Below, in pieces: positions 13,701-28,700 of a stretch of 64,000 bases of DNA. Made by a program: the position numbers and the translations under genes. The stretch spans positions 45,610,594-45,674,593 of the forward strand of contig NC_073307.1 of assembly GCF_027595985.1 (NCBI RefSeq), read 5' to 3'. Numbering within the stretch: the first letter of the stretch is position 1; each line of letters begins with the position of its first letter. The DNA is from Sorex araneus. Its lineage: Eukaryota > Chordata > Mammalia > Eulipotyphla > Soricidae. The notes under the pieces are model-generated. The model was given only the letters and a program-made list of their open reading frames with translations, was not told where the DNA came from and did not search any database.

Positions 13701-16700
13701 CTGGTGCCCGCTCGAGCAAATCGACGAACAACGGGACGACAGTGCCACAGTGCTACATGTAAGTGAGATCATTCAACATCTCCCTTTCACATCTTTTTTT
13801 TTCCAATGAGAATAAGTTTCCATGATTCATTCAAGTAGAAATGGGAGGACCTCTGTCTTTCTCCTGATAATTTAGCAATATTCTTATTTTCTCCGGGAAG
13901 CTTCTATTTTCTAAAATATTAAACCTCCTCACTTTTTAACTTTCGTATCTATTGTAGACTGTTCTATTGAACACAACACAAACATATATAGCTACAAATT
14001 TTGTCTATACTTAGATTATAAAAGCTCTTAGGAGAACAATGATGAAGATGAATATATATAGAACCAACACTGTACCAGAGCAATTCTTTGTCCATGCTTA
14101 CTGATTTATTGCTATACGTGATCACTTTTCTTCTCCTTCTTCTTTTTCCCTATTACTTAACAGTCATTTGTTATTCATAATAAGACAAAGGTGAAGAGCA
14201 CATAGAAAAACGCTCTGAGTAAATATTTTTCTTCATTTACTAGGACCTTTGCAGTGAATTTCGCGGCCAAATGAGAAATGGAATGCTCATGTGCACCAGG
14301 GAGCGTGACCCTGTCCGTGGCCCAGATGGCAAAATGTATGGAAATATGTGTGCCATGTGTGCAAATGTGTTGTGAGTATCTTCTTCATCTCTTACCAAAT
14401 CTCTTTTTTATTGACCACTCTGTCTCACTTGTTCAGAAATAAATAGAATATATACCATGGGTCGCATGCTAGATAATTTTATAAGCATAGAAACGAGACA
14501 TTAAGTGACATTAAATCACCCAATGACTTTTTATTCTCTACTCGAATACTCTCTTCTTGTAACTCATGAGCAAAATATTTATTTGTTCTCAAAAGCCATG
14601 TGTTTTTAATACTTGATAATCATCATTCATGAGAGACATCAAAAATGGGCTCTAGATGGGATTATTTCTTTGTTCTCTTTTCTGCCTCTAACATTTTTGA
14701 ATTCTGTCACTATGTCCAGATATTGACTGAGGGAAAACCAATTCGACTATATCTCTGGGGGCAACACACAAACATTTTCTGGGGAAAAAATAGGATATTT
14801 ATTCTTCTAGGAATATTCTATATGCAGGTTAAATAAATATTCTCGTGGCTTAATGTAGCCAGTTAAGCCCTGGGGAGGTAGGCTGTATGATAAATGTTTT
14901 CTAAAATGCCTCCTTATTAAATAAAACAAATACAGGCCTTCTAGACCATTGATTTTGATGAGTTGGGTCAGACCTCCAGAGTGATGGGGAGGTGAAAGAG
15001 GATTTTCTTCACCTTTGCTTCTCTTCCTTCTTAGATTTCTTATCTCTTACAATGGACTTTGAAGATAAACTAAAGATTGAGAAAATTCTTAATGTTCTTT
15101 AAAAAAGGTGCAAAGTAATTGTTCAAGGTTACTATACTGTTTATTCAAGTAATTAATTAAAGTCACTGTCCTATATTTATGGTCACATACTGATTTTGGG
15201 GAGGGACATGCTACTTTTATTATTTATTTAAGTCACACCCATGACCCTATTTTCTATCATGTAAAGGGGGATTGTAAAATGTTAAACTTGTCTGCATCAT
15301 GGGGAAAACAAAAACACCTTTTGGACATAATAACTTTGTACTCAAGATTTAAATGGCCTTTGGCCTAGAAGATTCAAATCCCTCTTTTCAAAAGGAGTCC
15401 TGAATCACAGAATAGCAGACACTTGCCTAGCATAGGGCTAGGCAGACCAGGGTTTGATCTTCAGCATCCTATATGGTCCCTTGTCAAGCTCTGTCAGGGG
15501 AAACAGGAGTGAAGCAAAGACAGAAGTAAGGCCAGAGCATTGCTAGGTATGACACCCCCACCAAACAAACGAAACAAAAGAGGGGGCTGTTCAGGTGCTT
15601 CTCTTATATGTGGCTGACCTGTATTTGATCTCTAGCATTCCATATGGTCCCCTGAGAGTCAGGCGTAATTCCTGAATATTTTCAGGTATGCCTCCCCCAA
15701 AGACAAGCTGGGAGTTGGCTGGAGAGAAAACACAGAGGTCAAAGTACGTTTACTGTGGGCAATGTCAGTTTGTATCCTAGTACAAGGTACAGCGTGGTCC
15801 CATGAGCATCACCAGTGATAGCCCAGGATGCACCAGTAAGCACTACTCAGTTGGCCAAGGTTGACCACTGCCACTGCAGGGACTGAGCATTCCTACATTC
15901 TCGCATTAGAACTCCAGCCCAGTTGTCAAGAATTCCAAAAGGCCCCTGACGACTGCTGGAAAAGCATTCCTAATAATAAAATTTTAAAGATCGTGGGTGG
16001 CCCAGACTATAGCTTAAAAGACCGGAATGCTTGCCGTGCATGCTCAAGGTAGCAAGTACTATTATAGCCCTACACATGTCCCCAGCATAGCATTGTCAGG
16101 TGTCACCTGACTGGTACCTCTAGCACTGCTAGGCCTGAGAAGTGTCATCTGGCAGACCTGAGCGTTGAACCATCATGCCTCCTTGGCCAGTATTGCTAGG
16201 TGAGGTTCCTCCACCCTCTGAGCACTGCTTGAGTGACACCACTTCAAATACAGAAATAGGAAATCATATTTTGTGTGTGTCTTTTTTTATTACAGAAAAC
16301 TTGAAAAAGAATTGAAAAATTATGACAAGGAAGAAAAGGAGAAAGTTGAGACTGATAAAGTCAGGAGAGCAGCAGTAGAGGTAGGTGTGTGAGACTGTTG
16401 GCACCCTAAAAATCTGTTTTCTCTCAATGAGTCCTCCACACCATCATTTCTCAACCCCCAACCCCAATTCCAGCACCCTGAGCAAGTATTACTTGAATGA
16501 ATTGAGCAAATATATTTGGATCCTCTTGTAAATTAAGGTTCCTTCTTTATTGTTCAATTTATTTATGTCAAATCTGATCCAGTTGTTTGTGCCTTTTGGA
16601 AGTAGTCAATCTCCCGTTTCCCCACTTCTCCCTTTCTCCCTTTATGATCTGTGAATTAGATTTTTTTCCAAGAAAGACTGTATACAGATTGTTATATTGT

Positions 16701-19700
16701 CTAAATGAAAATCATTTAAAGCATATTTTAAAATTTCAGCACTAACAGCTACTAGATTTGGGGATTAGGGGGTCTCCCAAGCAGCGCTTAGGGGATCCAG
16801 TGACCACTCCTGGAAATAATTTGCCTTCATGATCAAGGCCTAAAGTTTTAGTGTTCAGGCCAGAGATGCTCTATTGCAGTGTTGGGGGCAACCAGGACCA
16901 CTCAGCAGTGCTCGGAGACCCTGTGGTGCTTGGGATTGAACACAGGGTCTTGACATGTAAGACATGAGCTCAAATTCTTACTTTCAACCTTGCCATAAAT
17001 GCTAAACTTTTATCTGAATTTTATCTGGATATCTTGCAAAAATGATGGACAGAATATTTAAATTTTGTGTTTGCATTCTTATAACATGATGATACTGATG
17101 ACTGATGATGATAATTATGACATCTTTGTAACTTAGTTTTCTAATTTATAAAACAAGGATGTGGACTGGATCGATAGCACAGCAGGTAGGGCGTTTGCCT
17201 CCAATGCAGTTGACCTAGCTTCTATCCCCAGCATCCCATATAGTACCCCCGGCACTGCCAGGAGTAATTCCTGATTGCAGACCCAGGAATAAGCACTGAG
17301 CATCGCTGGGTGTGGCCCGAAAAGCAGAAAAGAAAAAACAAAGGATGTTACTATTAGTTTCCTCATTTATAAAATATGTATAAATATTTCTATAGTATTT
17401 CTATAATATAGTATTCATTTTTATAATATTACAAATATTACTATATGTAATTTATGTATAAATTTATATGTATTATTTTATAACACCTCAAGGGACTTAT
17501 TTTGTGTTTTGGATCATACTCAGTGATGATCTGGGCATGCTCCTGACTCTTGGCTCAGGAATTACTCTTAGCAGGGAACAAGGAACTATAGGGGGTATCT
17601 GGGGTGGTACCCAGGTCAGGTATGTGCAAAGCAAGCACTTACCCACTGTACTATGTCTCCACCCCTCCAGCCACGATTTAATGACTCATCTAACGTCTAA
17701 AGATTTCCCCATTTATATATTATACATAATAAGTCTACTATCTAAAAAACAGCAAGTTTCTCCTGATATATTTCTCAATTATGTCATTGGTTATTTTATA
17801 ATTACTTCACTGTATTTTATTTAAATAAACAAAACACTATGGGATTTTCTTCATTGCACTAATAAATTACCACAGTTTGGTGGCTTAAAATTGCACAAAT
17901 AATCTTATCATTCTTCCAGCTAGAGAAGTATGACACAAATCTTAGTTAGCTAAGCTCAAAGGATTTGTGAGGGTGGAGTCCTGAAATCTCTAGAAGGAAA
18001 AGCTGTCTCTGGAATTTTTCTAGTTTTCAGAAGTCAATCACATTTCTTGACTCTTGGATTTCTTCCTTCTTTATCATCACAGCAATAGCATTTCATATCT
18101 GATTTTTTTCTATGGTCATAATTCCCTCTTATGCTCTCTTCTGCCTCACTCAACCAGTTTTAAATAACAGCCTTCAAATGACATTTGGTACATTAAAATA
18201 AAACTAGATAATCTTCCATCTCAAGATTCTAAACAGAATCACACCTGCAGTGTCCCTTGTGTCATATAAAGTAATATATTCAGAAGTTGTTATCAGTGCT
18301 TAAATACAATTGGGTGTGAAGTTTTTAATCTATCACAAATTCCTTTAGAAAAAGTACAGCAGATCAATTTTCTTTATATTTCTCACAGTATCTAGCACAG
18401 AATAATATTTGAATTGAACAGAAATTTCCCTCATGGTAAGCAACAGTGCTGTTATATTCCAAATAATGTATGACCTGCACTCACTCTGAAACACATCCTG
18501 TAAAACATCAACTTTCTGCATTACCTTTTATGCAACCTGATATTTGAAGACATCAAACAACTTTCAAAGTGATAATGTGGGAGAATTGTTTTCCACGCTC
18601 AGCAATTTGAATCTTAATTCTCCCTCATTTGGCAGGAGCTGTGCAGTGAATACCGCAATTATGTCAGGAATGGTCAACTTCCCTGCACCAGAGAGAATGA
18701 CCCCATTGAAGGTCTAGATGGAAAAATCCATGGCAATACCTGCTCCATGTGTGAGGCCTTCTTGTGAGTAGAGCCACAACCCCTGGTGATGCTGAGTGTA
18801 GGAAAGGAAGGACGGGGTGGGTAAGAAAGGTAATATTGAAGGCTTTATTTAGGAAGTTGATGTTAAAAAAACAGTTGTCTTTGCATTGAGTTTGGAATAT
18901 ATTATCTATCATAAAGCCATATAGTTAGCCCATTTTTGGGTAGCATTTTCAATGTTCTGAAAGTTTCTTGAATTACCGTCAAGGGAAAATCCTGTGTCAT
19001 AGTCAGCTTTGGTTCCTCTAGAGTTAGTGACACACAGACTGGGACTTACTTCTGTTCTTTACATATATGTCGTCATGAATAATCCAAACATATCATCATT
19101 GGGTGATAAAATGGGTTAATTTCAAGTCTATTCATTTAGTTATCATAGCTGTTTTCTGGACAAAAGGACAATGTCTATTTCCAAAAAATATATAGTAATA
19201 GTATTTTATTTACTGGATTTCTTTTGCAAGTGTGTCTTATTCTTTAAGCAATATTAACACAAAGAATTTTGTGGAAAAGAGTGCATTTGTCTTTCTACTT
19301 CCACATTAAATTGTATTTGCTATAGAATATGGGATTTCTAGAGATATATACCCTTTAGAATAATGAGTATGTTGGCTATTATGATTTTAAAATAATGGAT
19401 GCTAAAAATGATTCTTTCCTGTGCCCTTCCCTTTTTCAGCCGGCAAGAAGCAAAGGAAAAAGCAGAAGCTGCATCCAGAACAAAAATTAAGAGAGAAACT
19501 AACAAGGTAATGTGCTATCGCTCCGGCCCCATAGCAGATATTTTAAGTAGTGGTAGCAGCACTGGACTCTGCTACTGTAGCTTTAAAGCAATTATAAAAT
19601 TTATAAAAATGAATGGACATTTCTGTGTTCCACTAAAACTTCGTTTATGAAGTGGTATTTTGCTCACAGACCATAGTTTGAAAACACCTGATTTGCTCAT

Positions 19701-22700
19701 TCTCGTACTTCAAACTCAGATTTAAACTGCAGAGACAAGAAAGAATTTTCCTACTAAGTTAGTGATTTAGTCTTTATATTTTATCATAAAGAGTCCATAT
19801 CTTTTTGTTTCAAACTTCTTACAATTAAGACAATAGAATTAAAGCACTAAACCTAGCACTCTCTCTAATACATAGTATAGTATTAGATGATTCTATTGGT
19901 AAACTGTGTTTGTTCCTTGTTTTTCCTTTAATTATTTCTGTTACAAAATTTGGAGGGGAAATTGAAAAGCAACTTACCCATATAATATTTCTTAGTTAAA
20001 GATATTCACATTTCCCCAGTTTTTTTAATTTTATGAGAGAATCTCTGTGATGTACAGTTACAAATTTATGAACTTTTGTGTTTGCATTTCACTCATACAG
20101 TGATCGTTTACCCATCCCTCCACCAGTGCCCATTCTCCTCCAACCAATGATCCCAGTATCCCTCTCACACCCCCATCCCACCACCCCACCCTGCCTCTGT
20201 GATAGGGCATCCCCTTCTGTTCTCGCTCTTTTTGGGTGTTGTAGTTTGCAGTAGAGGTATTGAGTGGCCTTCATGTTCAGTGCATAGTCTACTTTCAGCT
20301 CACATCTTTCAACTTCAGTTTTTAGTATGTTACTTGCTCCCCTAAAAGTCTATTGGCATCAAAAATGATCTCTAAAAGGTATGAACTTGGAATCTATGAT
20401 AAATTTGCTTACATTTGTGTTTTCTATGACCACAGATATGAATATTATAACACATGTGAATAGTTAATATAATTCACTACTCAATAACTAAAAATATTCT
20501 TCCATATAAAATAATTTCCAATTTCACATTAATTCTGGTACTGTCATAATGTATCACAATTGTTTTGTTAAATGTAACCAGTTATGAAATCCACAATGAA
20601 TCTTGAAGCTGAGCTTGGAGGAAAATTAATTCTAAGTATGGGAATCATTGACATGAAATTTCAACCAAAATATTCAGAAAAAAACATTAATTCATTCATA
20701 ATTGCCATTAATAATTAACTCCATTATCTTACGTCATTTGCTACTATTTACTATTTTCAACATGTGAGTTATTATAAACATATATACACATATTATCTCA
20801 TGTTATTCTCACAATAACATTGGATATATATTTAATATCTATTGCATGTTGGCAATTATGACTTAAAGTGATAAAATATATTATCATATTCCTCTTGTAG
20901 ATAAGGCAAATGAGACACAAAGAATCAAGATTGCTCAGTCAGTGTCTCTTGATAGAAAATCAGAGCTCTAATTAACAATTTGATTAAGTTTCTAACATGT
21001 TAGTGCTTATCTAGCAAGCCATATGTGAAATAATTTGTTAATTTATTTGGGAAACAGGAAGGATCCAGAATATGAAATTCTTTGAAACAGAAGGACTAAA
21101 TCTGAAGGGGGGAAAAATCTAGAATCTGCCTTTAAACTTGCTTACATAGTAAGAAATGAACAAATTAGTCTCATCTAAGGTCATTTTCTCTTCTTTCCAA
21201 GAAGTATACCATCAGAATCCAATAAAGTCATTTTCAATAAAATATCCAAACTTCCACTTTGTCTTCCTTTAGGATGCATGCAGTGAGTTTCGGGGCCTTT
21301 TGCAAAATGGCAATCTTTACTGCACACGAGAAAATGACCCTGTGCGTGGTCCTGATGGCAAGACTCACGGGAACAAATGTGCCATGTGCAAAGCAGTCTT
21401 GTGAGTACACGAAAGAAATCCCTGCAGTGGCTTGGCGGGTGGTGAAGGTAAAGAGCTGGGAAGATAATGTGCAATATGTTTGTCTTATCCTTACCTATAA
21501 AAGCAACAAAGGCTTATCTGTAAATCATTTTAGGTGAACTAAATATCTTGAGAGATATTCACAAATATAAAAGTAAACAATGCATGACCTAGTTATAGCT
21601 CTTGCCACCAGCTTGAGTCTAGCAACAGGCCACAGTGTCTCTCTTAATAAAATTCCAAACTCTTTGCTAGTGGATGGGTCCCTTCTCTTGAGTTGTCTTG
21701 GAATTCTCACTGGGAAGAATACATACACATTTTACTATCACTCAAACAATTTGGGGGGGGTGGTATTTTACTTTTTGAGGAAGTGTAAAGTAGTTCTTTA
21801 TAAAAATTTCAGAAGTTTGCCTCAAATATGTGAGTAATTCACTAGCCATTTCCTGAACATCTATAATGTACAATGTCAGTAATGATAATACAAGCATGTA
21901 GGAAACAGTTTTCTCAGAAATCATTGCATTCCACAAAGGGTAAAATACAGGTACAAATCAATAGAACAAAAGATGAATTACTAAAGGCAAAAAACACTGA
22001 TTTGTACAAAATGTTATGGGACTGCAGTGAGGATAGAATTTATAGTTTATGAGTGGAGATAGAATTGTACCTTAAATTTGAGTAAGCCATGGACAGGAAA
22101 AAAATGAGAGGAAAACATAAAACTCTATAGATTAAGATCTAAAACATGAACAAACCATTTAGTTTGACTTATCCACATTTCCAATTCTGAAATTAAAAAT
22201 AAGGGTTTTGAAATAAATTCTCTATACAGTGGGATGGTGCTAAAATTTTCAGAAAAGAGAATGAAGTAGCATAATTATGCATTTTTAGGAAGAGTCACAT
22301 GTCATTGGGAAAAGGAAAAGAAGAGAAAGAAACAAATTTACAATGCTTTTGTGGAGTGTTTTTGCTCCACTAAGTTTGAGTATGAGCAACAGAAACAGAC
22401 CATAAGGTGAATGAATAGATGGGAAGACCCTGGGAAGGAGGAAGTGATGTTCTGTGGCATCTGTGAGCTAAAGCAGGCAAAAGGATGATTCCAATGTTTT
22501 ATCTTCATGAAAAATCAAGAATCTAGAAAAAAGGACACATTTAATTATGAAGAGGACTTAGAGGAGAGAGACCACTTGAATATGAGATACTAAAGAGAAA
22601 TAAGAATATTTCTTTTAAAGTATAATTTTATTTTAAGTTCTATAGTATACAAATTTGCAATTTGGGGCTGGAGCGATAGCACAGCGGGTAGGGCATTTGC

Positions 22701-25700
22701 CTTGCATGCAGCCAACCCAGGTTTGATTCTTCCAACCCTCTCGGAGAGCCCAGCAAGCTACTGAAAGTATCCCGCCCGAACAGCAGAGCCTGGCAAGCTA
22801 CCCCTGGCATATTCAATATGCCAAAAAACAGTAACAAGTCTCACCATGGAGGTGTTACTGGTGCCTGCTTGACAAATCGATGAACAACGGGAGGACAGTG
22901 CTACAGTGCTACAGTATACAAACTGTTAGTCGTAGGGTTTCATACATGAAATATTTTAGCACCACACCCTCCACCATTATCCCAGTGTTCCTCCCAACAA
23001 ATACTTCACAGCAATGTATTTGTGAACAGTAATTGATTGCTCACTGAGCTTCCCGTGATTACAGAAATGTTGATTTTTATCCTACAGGAAAGAGATCTTT
23101 CAGGTAAAGGACTCGATGTCATTCTTTTTTAATTTTAATGTTTAGAGAGAGGGCTTCAGGATTGCACAGGTTCAATACATGCTAGTGCATTCTACACAAA
23201 TCTAACTGGATTATGAGATGACACTCAGAAAAGAACTCATTTGTAATCCTTTATTGCCTATCTTCCCCTTTCTGATTTCCAGCCAGAAAGAAGATGAAGA
23301 CAGAAGGAGAAAGGAAGAGGAAGATCAGCGGACTGCTGCCGGCCGCGGTACCAATGGCGGTGGAGGGAAGGCGCAGGTAAAAGCAACCTGGTTCCAAAGG
23401 GTGCGCCGAGTCTCCTCAATGGCGGGTGGACGTAGGGCTTAGTCTGTGGCAAAGGCCAGTGCACTGAGCTCAGAATGCCCTCGGTGGGACCTGGGAGCCC
23501 CTTCAGGGGGGCTTTGAACTCAGTGAACAGTGTTTAATCTCTTTGGAGACTAAGGATTTCAACTTACTTAAACCTGAAAGTTATTAGCAAGATGACCCGG
23601 TATGAATAGAGATGCGCACTAGTAGTATCACGGACTCCTCATTTCCTTTGGTTTTTCTCTCCCCAACCCCCAGCAGAGATTTTTTGGGGAGGTTTCTTTT
23701 CTTTATTCTTATTTGGGTCCCACCTGGTGGCGAGCAGGGCTCACTCCTGCTTCTGCACTCAGGCCTCACGCCTGCCAGGGCTTCAAGGACCATATGGGGT
23801 GCTGGGAAGTGAACCTGGGTCAGATGCTAACAAGACAAGTGTCCTAGCCCACACTACTATCTCTTCAGCCCCTTGAGATCTATTTCCTATTGCCCCAAAA
23901 CGGCATAATATGGTGAAAGAACATAGGTTTTGGCGTCAGAGTTTGGGTACCATCTTGCTTCAACGTTTAGAACTTGGAAGTGTGGAATAAATTGATTAAA
24001 CTCACTGAACTCTAACTTCTCTTATCAAGTAGACAGAGGGATAAAAATCAATTAATTTAAACATGAATTTATCACATTTTCTGAAATCTTTTTTTTCCTG
24101 GAGTGAGGGGTCTATGGGGCCATTCCCAGTAACACTCAGACAGATGCAGTGTTGCTGAGGGCTGCCAGGGGTCCACCTGCTTATGTTCTGGGGACTGAAC
24201 TGAAGCCCTGGACCATGCCAGGCATGCTTTCCAGGTCTTTCCGGTATCTCCCTGCCCATTTTGAGATACAGTTAAGTGTTGGTGAAGAGTGTCCTTGGGC
24301 ATGTGAACCAAACTTCAAACAATTGTAGCTGCTTTATTTCTCATCTTTATTTTTTTTTTATTTTAAAAGGGGCCTGATATTGGTGCTAGAGCATGTGGAT
24401 GCCATTCTCAGCAATGCTTAGCTCCAAGATGAGGGCTTGATGACTCAATGGTTGAGCTTGGCTTGTAGATGCTGAGGTCTGTGCCATTCTAGTGCTTCAA
24501 TTCAGGGCAGCTCTCTAGTGAAAACACTAAATATTTGTTGGCCACTTTGAGCCATATCCCCACTTCCTTGATATTTCTTCTTTGCTCATGGGATGTGAAG
24601 ACCATATTTTGACTTTCAATCTGACACAGGTCCAATAATTGCCTTTGAGAAGTTATGGTCTTTCCATTTTTCTGTCTCTTCTTCTTTGGGCTATTGAGTT
24701 CTTACTTCCAAATAATAGACAGCATATTAAGAATCTTTTAAAAATTTTTCTCTGTAAGTTGCTCAAAAGGAAGATTCTTGGCATTTGGTACAATGTTGTG
24801 CTGTTCTGCAGTAATTTTTTCCCCCTTATTCTGTCTAAAATAGAGGTTAGCATTTTTTTCTATACAAAGTCACTTAGGAAAATAACTTAACTTGTTTATT
24901 ATGAAGGAAGTCACTTATGAAAATCCACATGTCTGGAATACATAGGAAAAGGAAGAGGAAAGATCATGATTCCCATGAAGCATGAGACTGAAGAAACTGG
25001 TACCAGTAAAGGCAGGAAATCTTATTATTGAAAATCCTGAAAAACCATACACTGAAACCTTAGGATGTCTGTTATGACTTTTAAGAAATGTCATAGCATA
25101 GCAGGTCACAGGTCTTGAAGCTTAAAAACTGAGGGGAAGGGGAATTATTTTTCAGCAACATAGTAAAGAAAAAAAAGAGATTTTTTTCTCAAGGAGTTAT
25201 TGTTTATGACACAGTAACAAAAGTGTATATCCAAACCTGCTTGAATAACTCTAAAGTTTGCTTGAATTTGTGTAGACAAAATGCTCTTGCATTTGTTATG
25301 TGTTCCTGTGTTCCAATTTAACAAAGTGGTTAAGAACAAAAAAAAGTCAGATAAGAATATTTTATGCATGTGAGTCTTATGATCTCTGTTGCAACTACTA
25401 AATTGTGCCATTATTATATAAAATAGTCATTAAAAATCTCAACTTAAAAGACTGTGATACATACAGACATAGAGTCTATAGATGTATATTGTTTGTAAGA
25501 ACAAACACAAGATAGATATATTATAGATCTTTTACCCTTGTAATTTAATACAATTAAATTCCAGTAAGTTAATGGGCTTTTTTACTTAGAGTCTTGAAAA
25601 GGGCACTGGCTATAGCAAGTTATCTCAGCATATAAATGATTTAACTCATTTATATTTAATAAATACACATTTATTTTGTGTAGATAACAGAGGAGGGAGA

Positions 25701-28700
25701 CAAGAACTTTCTTACCATTTAACAAATGGTAACAAATAATATAGCCACCAACAAACACAATAATAGAGCCTTGCTCTCTTCATTTTCAGGACCCGTGTGC
25801 TGAATATCGTGAAAGCATGAAAGATGGAAAACTTAGCTGTACTCGGGAGAATGACCCTGTACGTGATGCAGATGGCAAATCATATAACAATAAGTGTGCC
25901 ATGTGCAAAGAAATCCTGTAAGTACTTCTCTCATCGGGCATTTATAGGAGATAGACTTATTTTCATCCTGAATTAATTGCTATTTAATTTTTCCATTCGT
26001 GGAAATTCTTTTAATTCCAAAAATTATCTTTATCTTGTTTCCTGCAAGGAACAAGGTATCTTAACAAGGAGTGTTAATGAAATAACTAATTCCTACTTTA
26101 TTTTCCCTCAAAGTTCTGTGATCCTTAAATGTCTTCCAGATAGATAATTGCTCTTTATACTCCTTCATACTTAGTTTCTGAGGGTACTTTGTGATGGTAA
26201 CTTGGTGTGGTTGGTTACAACATAGTTCAAAAGAACTCTTTCTTATGTGGATGGTACATTTCATTGCATAATCTAGAGTGGTTTTTTTGTTACTGGTGCT
26301 AAATTAGAATGATTTATGACCCAATTCAGTTGCATATTGTTTGAAGTAGCCATTGTTATTCCTATTTGTATATTCAGATCATTTTTAGGTGACTCTGATT
26401 AATATAGCTATAACGCTTGATGCATATATCACAATGATCTTATTGATGCCATTTAATTGATATACAATAAATAAGTTTAATGTTGCTTCACACATATATG
26501 TTCTTCACTTTGCTTCTTGAAAAACAAAACAAAAAACACATTACAAATCTTATGGAAATATAGACCACGTGAAAAGTCTAGGTAGTTCAAAACTTTAATT
26601 TATAGCTGGGATAAAGCAGGCGTGCTGTCTCACGGAAGAATAGGTTTCAGAGTGAAAACTAGAACCTGCTTATCTGAATAATGTAGAATAATGTATTTAT
26701 CCTACATTATTAAAATTGTATAATAGAAGTAAGATGACAGAATGGGGTTGGTGTATTTGTATGTGTATGTACATGTGCATATATGTGTGTCTGTATGCAT
26801 ATATATGTGTGTGTGTCAGGATACTACTCAGCTATAAGAAAAGACAGAATCATACAGTTTGCTGCCTTCAGAGCATATTGTGCTGTGTGAAGTTAGAAGA
26901 GGAGGACAGATGAGCTCTCTCATATGTGGGATATAGAGACAAAATAATGAAATAACAAATAACCAAAGTCAACAGAATCTGAAAACTGGTTTGCAGAGCT
27001 GAGCTTGGTCTGAAGGAGGACAGGGAGAAGGGAAAAGGGACTGGGCTCAAGGTGGCAGAGGAAAGTGGGCATTCTTGATTGAGTGATGCTGAAACATTGT
27101 ATCCATAAAACCTTCCCGGGATCAAGTACTATAAATCAGGGCATTAAAATAAAGTGTTAAGGCATGTATCTGAGGGATTAATATAGGAAAGAAAATGAAT
27201 TCAGCATACTTGTTCCGTGTTCTCTTGAGAATGTGAACTAAAATGAAAGAATGAAAGTTATAGGGAGCTAAATTTGGTCACAAATAAAGGAAACTATAAT
27301 TCCTTGACTTGATCTAACTAGAATAGCTACTTTATAAATTATAAGTTACTTCTTCCTAATAGTTAACTGTCCACTTTGGAGAAGGGCTGAGAGTTCTATA
27401 TGGAGGAGGTAGCTTAAAATACATAAACCCTAAAGCGTCTTCCCATCCTCAAGATGTTTTATGGAGATGACTCCCAACTCTTCTTTTCCAGACAAAGAGA
27501 AGCAAATGAGAAGAATAAACATTCTAGTAACAGATCAAATGGGACTGAATCAGCATCAGGAAAGGTGAGTCATTAACTAGGTTTCAACTGGTATAGTCTT
27601 TTTGTAACTGAATACTTGATCAATAAAAATAGGGAAAGAGGGCCGGAGCGATAGCACAGCGGGTAGGGCATTTGCCTTGCACACGGCCGACCCGGGTTCG
27701 ATCCCTGGCATCCCATATGGTGCCCCAAGCACTGCCAGGAGCAATTCCTGAGTGCAGAGCCAGGAGTAACCCCTGAGCATCGCTGGGTGTGACCCAAAAA
27801 GCAAAAAGAAAATAGGGAAAGAAATGTCTCAATTTGATTAAACATGATCTATTTCTCACAAGATCAGAAACCTCAGAAACCATCATTAGAATGATTATCA
27901 CTGCTGGTATTTTGATTCATGTAGAAATTTAATGCTAGGCAGAAATTGCCCACTTTACAAAGCACTTATGAATAGTTTCTTATTGAAATCTCTCTGGTGA
28001 ATTTGGGTAGCACTGTAGCACTGTCATCCCATTGTTCATCAATTTGTTTGAGCAGGCACCTGCAATGTCTCCATTGTGAGACTTGTTGTTAGTGGTTTTG
28101 GCATATCGAATACGCCACGGGTAGCTTGCCAGGCTTTGCCATGCAGGTGGTATACTCTTTTTTTTTTCTTTTTGGGTCACATCCAGCGATGCACAGGGGT
28201 TACTCCTGGCTCATGCACTCAGGAATTACTCCTGGCGGTGCTTGGGGGACCATATGGGATGCTGGGAATCGAACTCAGGTTGGCCGCATGCAAGGCAAAT
28301 GCCCTCCCCGCTGTGCTATCGCTCCAGCCCCATCAGGCGGGATACTCTTGGTAGCTTGCCAGGCTCTCTGAGAGGGACAGAAGAATTGAACCCAGGTTGG
28401 CCGCATGCAAGGCAAATGCCCTACCTCCTGTGCTATCACTCCAGTCCAGTGAATTTGGGTAAATAGATTTTTTTAATTTTTTACTTTATAGATATGTAAA
28501 ATGAGGTTTAGCATCTTTAAGAGATTTCTGTCAATAATGGTTAAAAAACAACACACACTTATTGTATATTATAGTTGAGAAGTCCTGACTTTTTGCTAAG
28601 AACAATGTTAGAAGGAAGAATATTATTTATATAGGATATAGAACAGGATGCATTTTTTTTGTCTTGTCTAACCAATACAGGTTACCTTCTTTGCTTGCTT

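Noticed and set aside
28076-28466. Overlapping short frames around 28.1-28.5 kb
   Set aside because: They lie wholly within the nested SINE-A/SINE-B pair. The same peptide strings recur at every SINE.
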